From Hyphomicrobium_A sp964622715 (GTDB lineage Bacteria > Pseudomonadota > Alphaproteobacteria > Rhizobiales > Hyphomicrobiaceae): a stretch of DNA of 64,000 nt. The position numbers and the translations under genes were made by a program. The stretch lies in the NCBI GenBank assembly GCA_964622715.1, contig CAZURR010000002.1, forward strand, positions 1 through 64,000, written 5' to 3'. Position 1 is the stretch's first letter. Each line of letters starts with the position of its first letter. Of the stretch, positions 62,294 through 64,000 are shown piece after piece. Below the pieces are notes generated by a model that searched no databases, was not told the DNA's origin, and was given only the letters and a program-made list of their open reading frames with translations.

Positions 62294-63610
62294 TTATTGC
62301 GCATTCTCGCTTAGCGAGGCCGTGGCACGCAGGTGCTTTAGGACGGCTTGGGTCGGCCAGCAATCGATTTTGAGGTTGTTTTTCTTTTGGTAGGACCCCA
62401 CCTGGCGGCGGGTATTGGAGCCGATCTTGCCATCGACTTTCTGCAGACCATAACCACGCTTGATCAGGCGCGATTGTATTTCCTTAACCTGGCGCGTCCG
62501 CGGTTGAGCGATGGTCGACGACGGCGCGTGGAAATCGCCACCACCGGCGATGCGATCAGCGAGGTTGCCAACGAAGAGCGCGTAAAGATCGGACGTGTTG
62601 TAACGGCGGATCACCTGGAAATTCTCCGTTGCGAGGAATGCGGGGCCATAGGCCCCAGACGGCATCATCAGGTAGGCCTCGTGGACGACCTCATCAGGGC
62701 TAAAACGCTTCGGGCCCGCACGCTCAAAGCCCAGCGCGTCCCATTCACGAATCGTGCGCGCACCGGGCGGACCTTCAAGCGAACAGTCACCGTTTTTCGG
62801 CAGGCGCGCCTCGTAGCCCCAATGCATTCCGCGAACCCAACCCTTGTTGGCGAGCTGGCGCGCAGCGGAGGCAAGCGCATCTGGGACGGAGTTGAAAATG
62901 TCGGTACGGCCGTCACCATCACCATCGGCCGCGTGCTGAAAATATTCTGATGGCATGAACTGCGTGAGCCCCACGGCTCCCGCCCACGATGATCGCATCT
63001 CGGAACGCGGGATGCCATCTTGCAGCATCTTCAAAGCGTAGAGCAGTTCTTTGCGGAACAAGTCCTTGCGCCGGCCCACGTAGGCCTGTGTGGCCAGAAC
63101 GCGGATCGCATCGTGCCGCAGGCGGTGGCGGCCATACGAAGTCTCTCGGCCCCATATGGCGACAAGAATGTATCTGTCGACCCCGGTTGTCTTCTCGATA
63201 TTCGCAATCGCGTGTTTATGCTGCTTGAGGAACTTGCGTCCCTGAATGGCAAGGCGCCTCAAGTATTTCGGGCTGAGATAATCCATGGCCGATTTGGTGA
63301 ATTCGGACTGACCGGCGCTGTCGTCACGTTTGCGTCCCTTGATGATGAGATCGGGAAGCGAGTAGTCGGGCTTTACGCCGCGGAAGGCTGCATTGAAAGT
63401 CTTGCGCGAGACGCCCAGCACTTGTGCCTCCGGCCATACGCCTTCGAGCCACACGCGGAAAGATTGCGCGGATGACGCCGGAGTAATGATGGACATGAGA
63501 AGCGCCACGAACGCGGTCGCAGCGTATCCGCGAAGCCCAACGCAACCGGTCCCAAGTCTGATGTTGGAAAACAATGCACGTCTCTCCGAGTGAATTGGTT
63601 CGCCCGGCAT
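62294..63610 (-). CDS. Lytic murein transglycosylase (MltB-like) with peptidoglycan-binding domain
   Basis: A 438-residue exported peptidoglycan lyase. A hydrophobic leader (ATAFVALLMSIITPASSA) precedes the MltB/SLT domain with catalytic Glu in AIWGRETSYGRH, then AVGLTQFMPSEYFQHAADGD and YNTSDLYALFVGNLADRI. A C-terminal peptidoglycan-binding domain (about residues 370-430) has VKEIQSRLIKRGYGLQKVDG and IGSNTRRQVGSYQ. The start could also be a TTG further in, since the ATG at 63610 has its GAGG too close. Confidence 0.92.
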   Translation of the reverse strand: MPGEPIHSERRALFSNIRLGTGCVGLRGYAATAFVALLMSIITPASSAQSFRVWLEGVWPEAQVLGVSRKTFNAAFRGVKPDYSLPDLIIKGRKRDDSAGQSEFTKSAMDYLSPKYLRRLAIQGRKFLKQHKHAIANIEKTTGVDRYILVAIWGRETSYGRHRLRHDAIRVLATQAYVGRRKDLFRKELLYALKMLQDGIPRSEMRSSWAGAVGLTQFMPSEYFQHAADGDGDGRTDIFNSVPDALASAARQLANKGWVRGMHWGYEARLPKNGDCSLEGPPGARTIREWDALGFERAGPKRFSPDEVVHEAYLMMPSGAYGPAFLATENFQVIRRYNTSDLYALFVGNLADRIAGGGDFHAPSSTIAQPRTRQVKEIQSRLIKRGYGLQKVDGKIGSNTRRQVGSYQKKNNLKIDCWPTQAVLKHLRATASLSENAQ

Positions 63611-63683
63611 ACCTCACCGGACTTCGGGGCAATTTTGCGGCTCGGCGCGCTCAAGGTGCCATTGCTCTGATGCTGTCGCAGGC

Positions 63684-64000
63684 TCAGCTCGCGTGCTTGA
63701 ACTGCTGCAGGTGCGTTTCCCAAGCAAGCGCCTGCGCCGTGATCGTCTCCAGATTATTGAACTCGGGCCGCCAGCCAAGGCGCACGCGTATCTTTTCAGA
63801 GGCAGCGACGATGGCCGCCGGGTCCCCGTCGCGGCGCGGCGCAAGCCGTACCTCGAAGTCGGCGCCCGATACGCGTTTGACCGCATCGATCACTTGGAGC
63901 ACCGAAAAACCATTCGAGTACCCACAATTGAAAATTTCGGAGTCGCCGCCATCGCGCAGATGACGCAGTGAGGCCATGTGGGCGCGCACAAGGTCGGTCA
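63684..64000 (-). CDS. galE: UDP-glucose 4-epimerase-like protein, C-terminal part
   Basis: The 3' end of an extended SDR gene that runs off the window. The visible residues include DLVRAHMASLRHL at the edge, FNCGYSNGFSVLQVIDAVKR, LAPRRDGDPAAIVAASEKIR and LGWRPEFNNLETI, all GalE hallmarks. It would interconvert UDP-glucose and UDP-galactose, supplying surface polysaccharides. The active-site region lies outside the window, so the specificity is inferred. Confidence 0.85.
   Translation of the reverse strand, partial: TDLVRAHMASLRHLRDGGDSEIFNCGYSNGFSVLQVIDAVKRVSGADFEVRLAPRRDGDPAAIVAASEKIRVRLGWRPEFNNLETITAQALAWETHLQQFKHAS

Noticed and set aside
1..64000. Search for CRISPR arrays, insertion sequences, integrases, prophage or toxin-antitoxin modules
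   Set aside because: No regularly spaced repeats, transposase motifs or phage genes were seen; the tRNA-Leu and other tRNA ends show no adjacent integrase or duplicated attachment site.

Overview
The window is about 60% GC by eye and reads as a chromosomal segment of an alphaproteobacterium, most likely order Hyphomicrobiales (Hyphomicrobium/Filomicrobium-like). The evidence is lineage-typical gene families and neighbourhoods: pdxH-fabI-phosphatase-aroC; lptC/lptA-lptB-rpoN-ptsN; fzlA-queG-SDR; hsp20-DUF1150; DUF4170 and DUF2093 flanking lipid A/Kdo genes; and the alphaproteobacterial form of histidyl-tRNA synthetase. It is a scaffold: two runs of exactly 100 N (41934-42033 and 55019-55118) are placeholder gaps. 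The first removes the 5' end of an M16 peptidase gene, the second the middle of a repeat-rich gene. I see no insertion sequence, prophage or CRISPR array.

Layout. 1-10 kb: tRNA-Gln, tRNA-Pro, a GntR/UTRA regulator, a metallo-beta-lactamase-fold hydrolase overlapping tail-to-tail with a DUF1499 membrane protein, a class III aminotransferase, pdxH (the PLP supplier), a surface-antigen-like protein, fabI, a histidine phosphatase and aroC. 9.6-19.5 kb: a long minus-strand run (glcD-glcE-glcF glycolate oxidase, metallophosphatase, hisS, a lone PAS domain, a methyltransferase), with a divergent LysR regulator and then a cytochrome c. 19.5-24 kb: a Cys-rich exported peptide, gshA, an acidic exported protein, rsmE and ubiA. 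24.4-30.8 kb: an envelope block with DUF4170, an MsbA-like exporter, a tyrosine phosphatase on the other strand, a fused acyltransferase-Kdo transferase, lpxK and DUF2093.

30.9-45 kb: xseA, purD, a patatin, tadA, rluB, rsmD, a PspC protein, mutL, an M16 protease pair, hsp20-DUF1150, an NDUFA9-like protein, tRNA-Leu and an RNase D-like nuclease. 45-51.5 kb: lptC-lptA-lptA as one gene, lptB, rpoN, a decayed hpf fragment, ptsN and uppP. 51.7-64 kb: fzlA, queG, an SDR protein, a coiled-coil repeat protein facing a large YiiX-like cysteine hydrolase, an HPF-cold-shock protein, a LOG-like protein, an alpha/beta hydrolase, a glycosyltransferase, speE, a lytic transglycosylase and the 3' end of a galE-like gene.

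The most unusual content concerns lipopolysaccharide. Two steps normally done by separate proteins are covalently fused here: DUF374 acyltransferase with the Kdo transferase WaaA, and LptC with two LptA modules, which would give a pre-assembled periplasmic LPS bridge. Other points worth a second look are an hpf remnant between rpoN and ptsN alongside an intact HPF-cold-shock fusion elsewhere, a compositionally mosaic hisS, and two clean hairpins between hsp20 and DUF1150.
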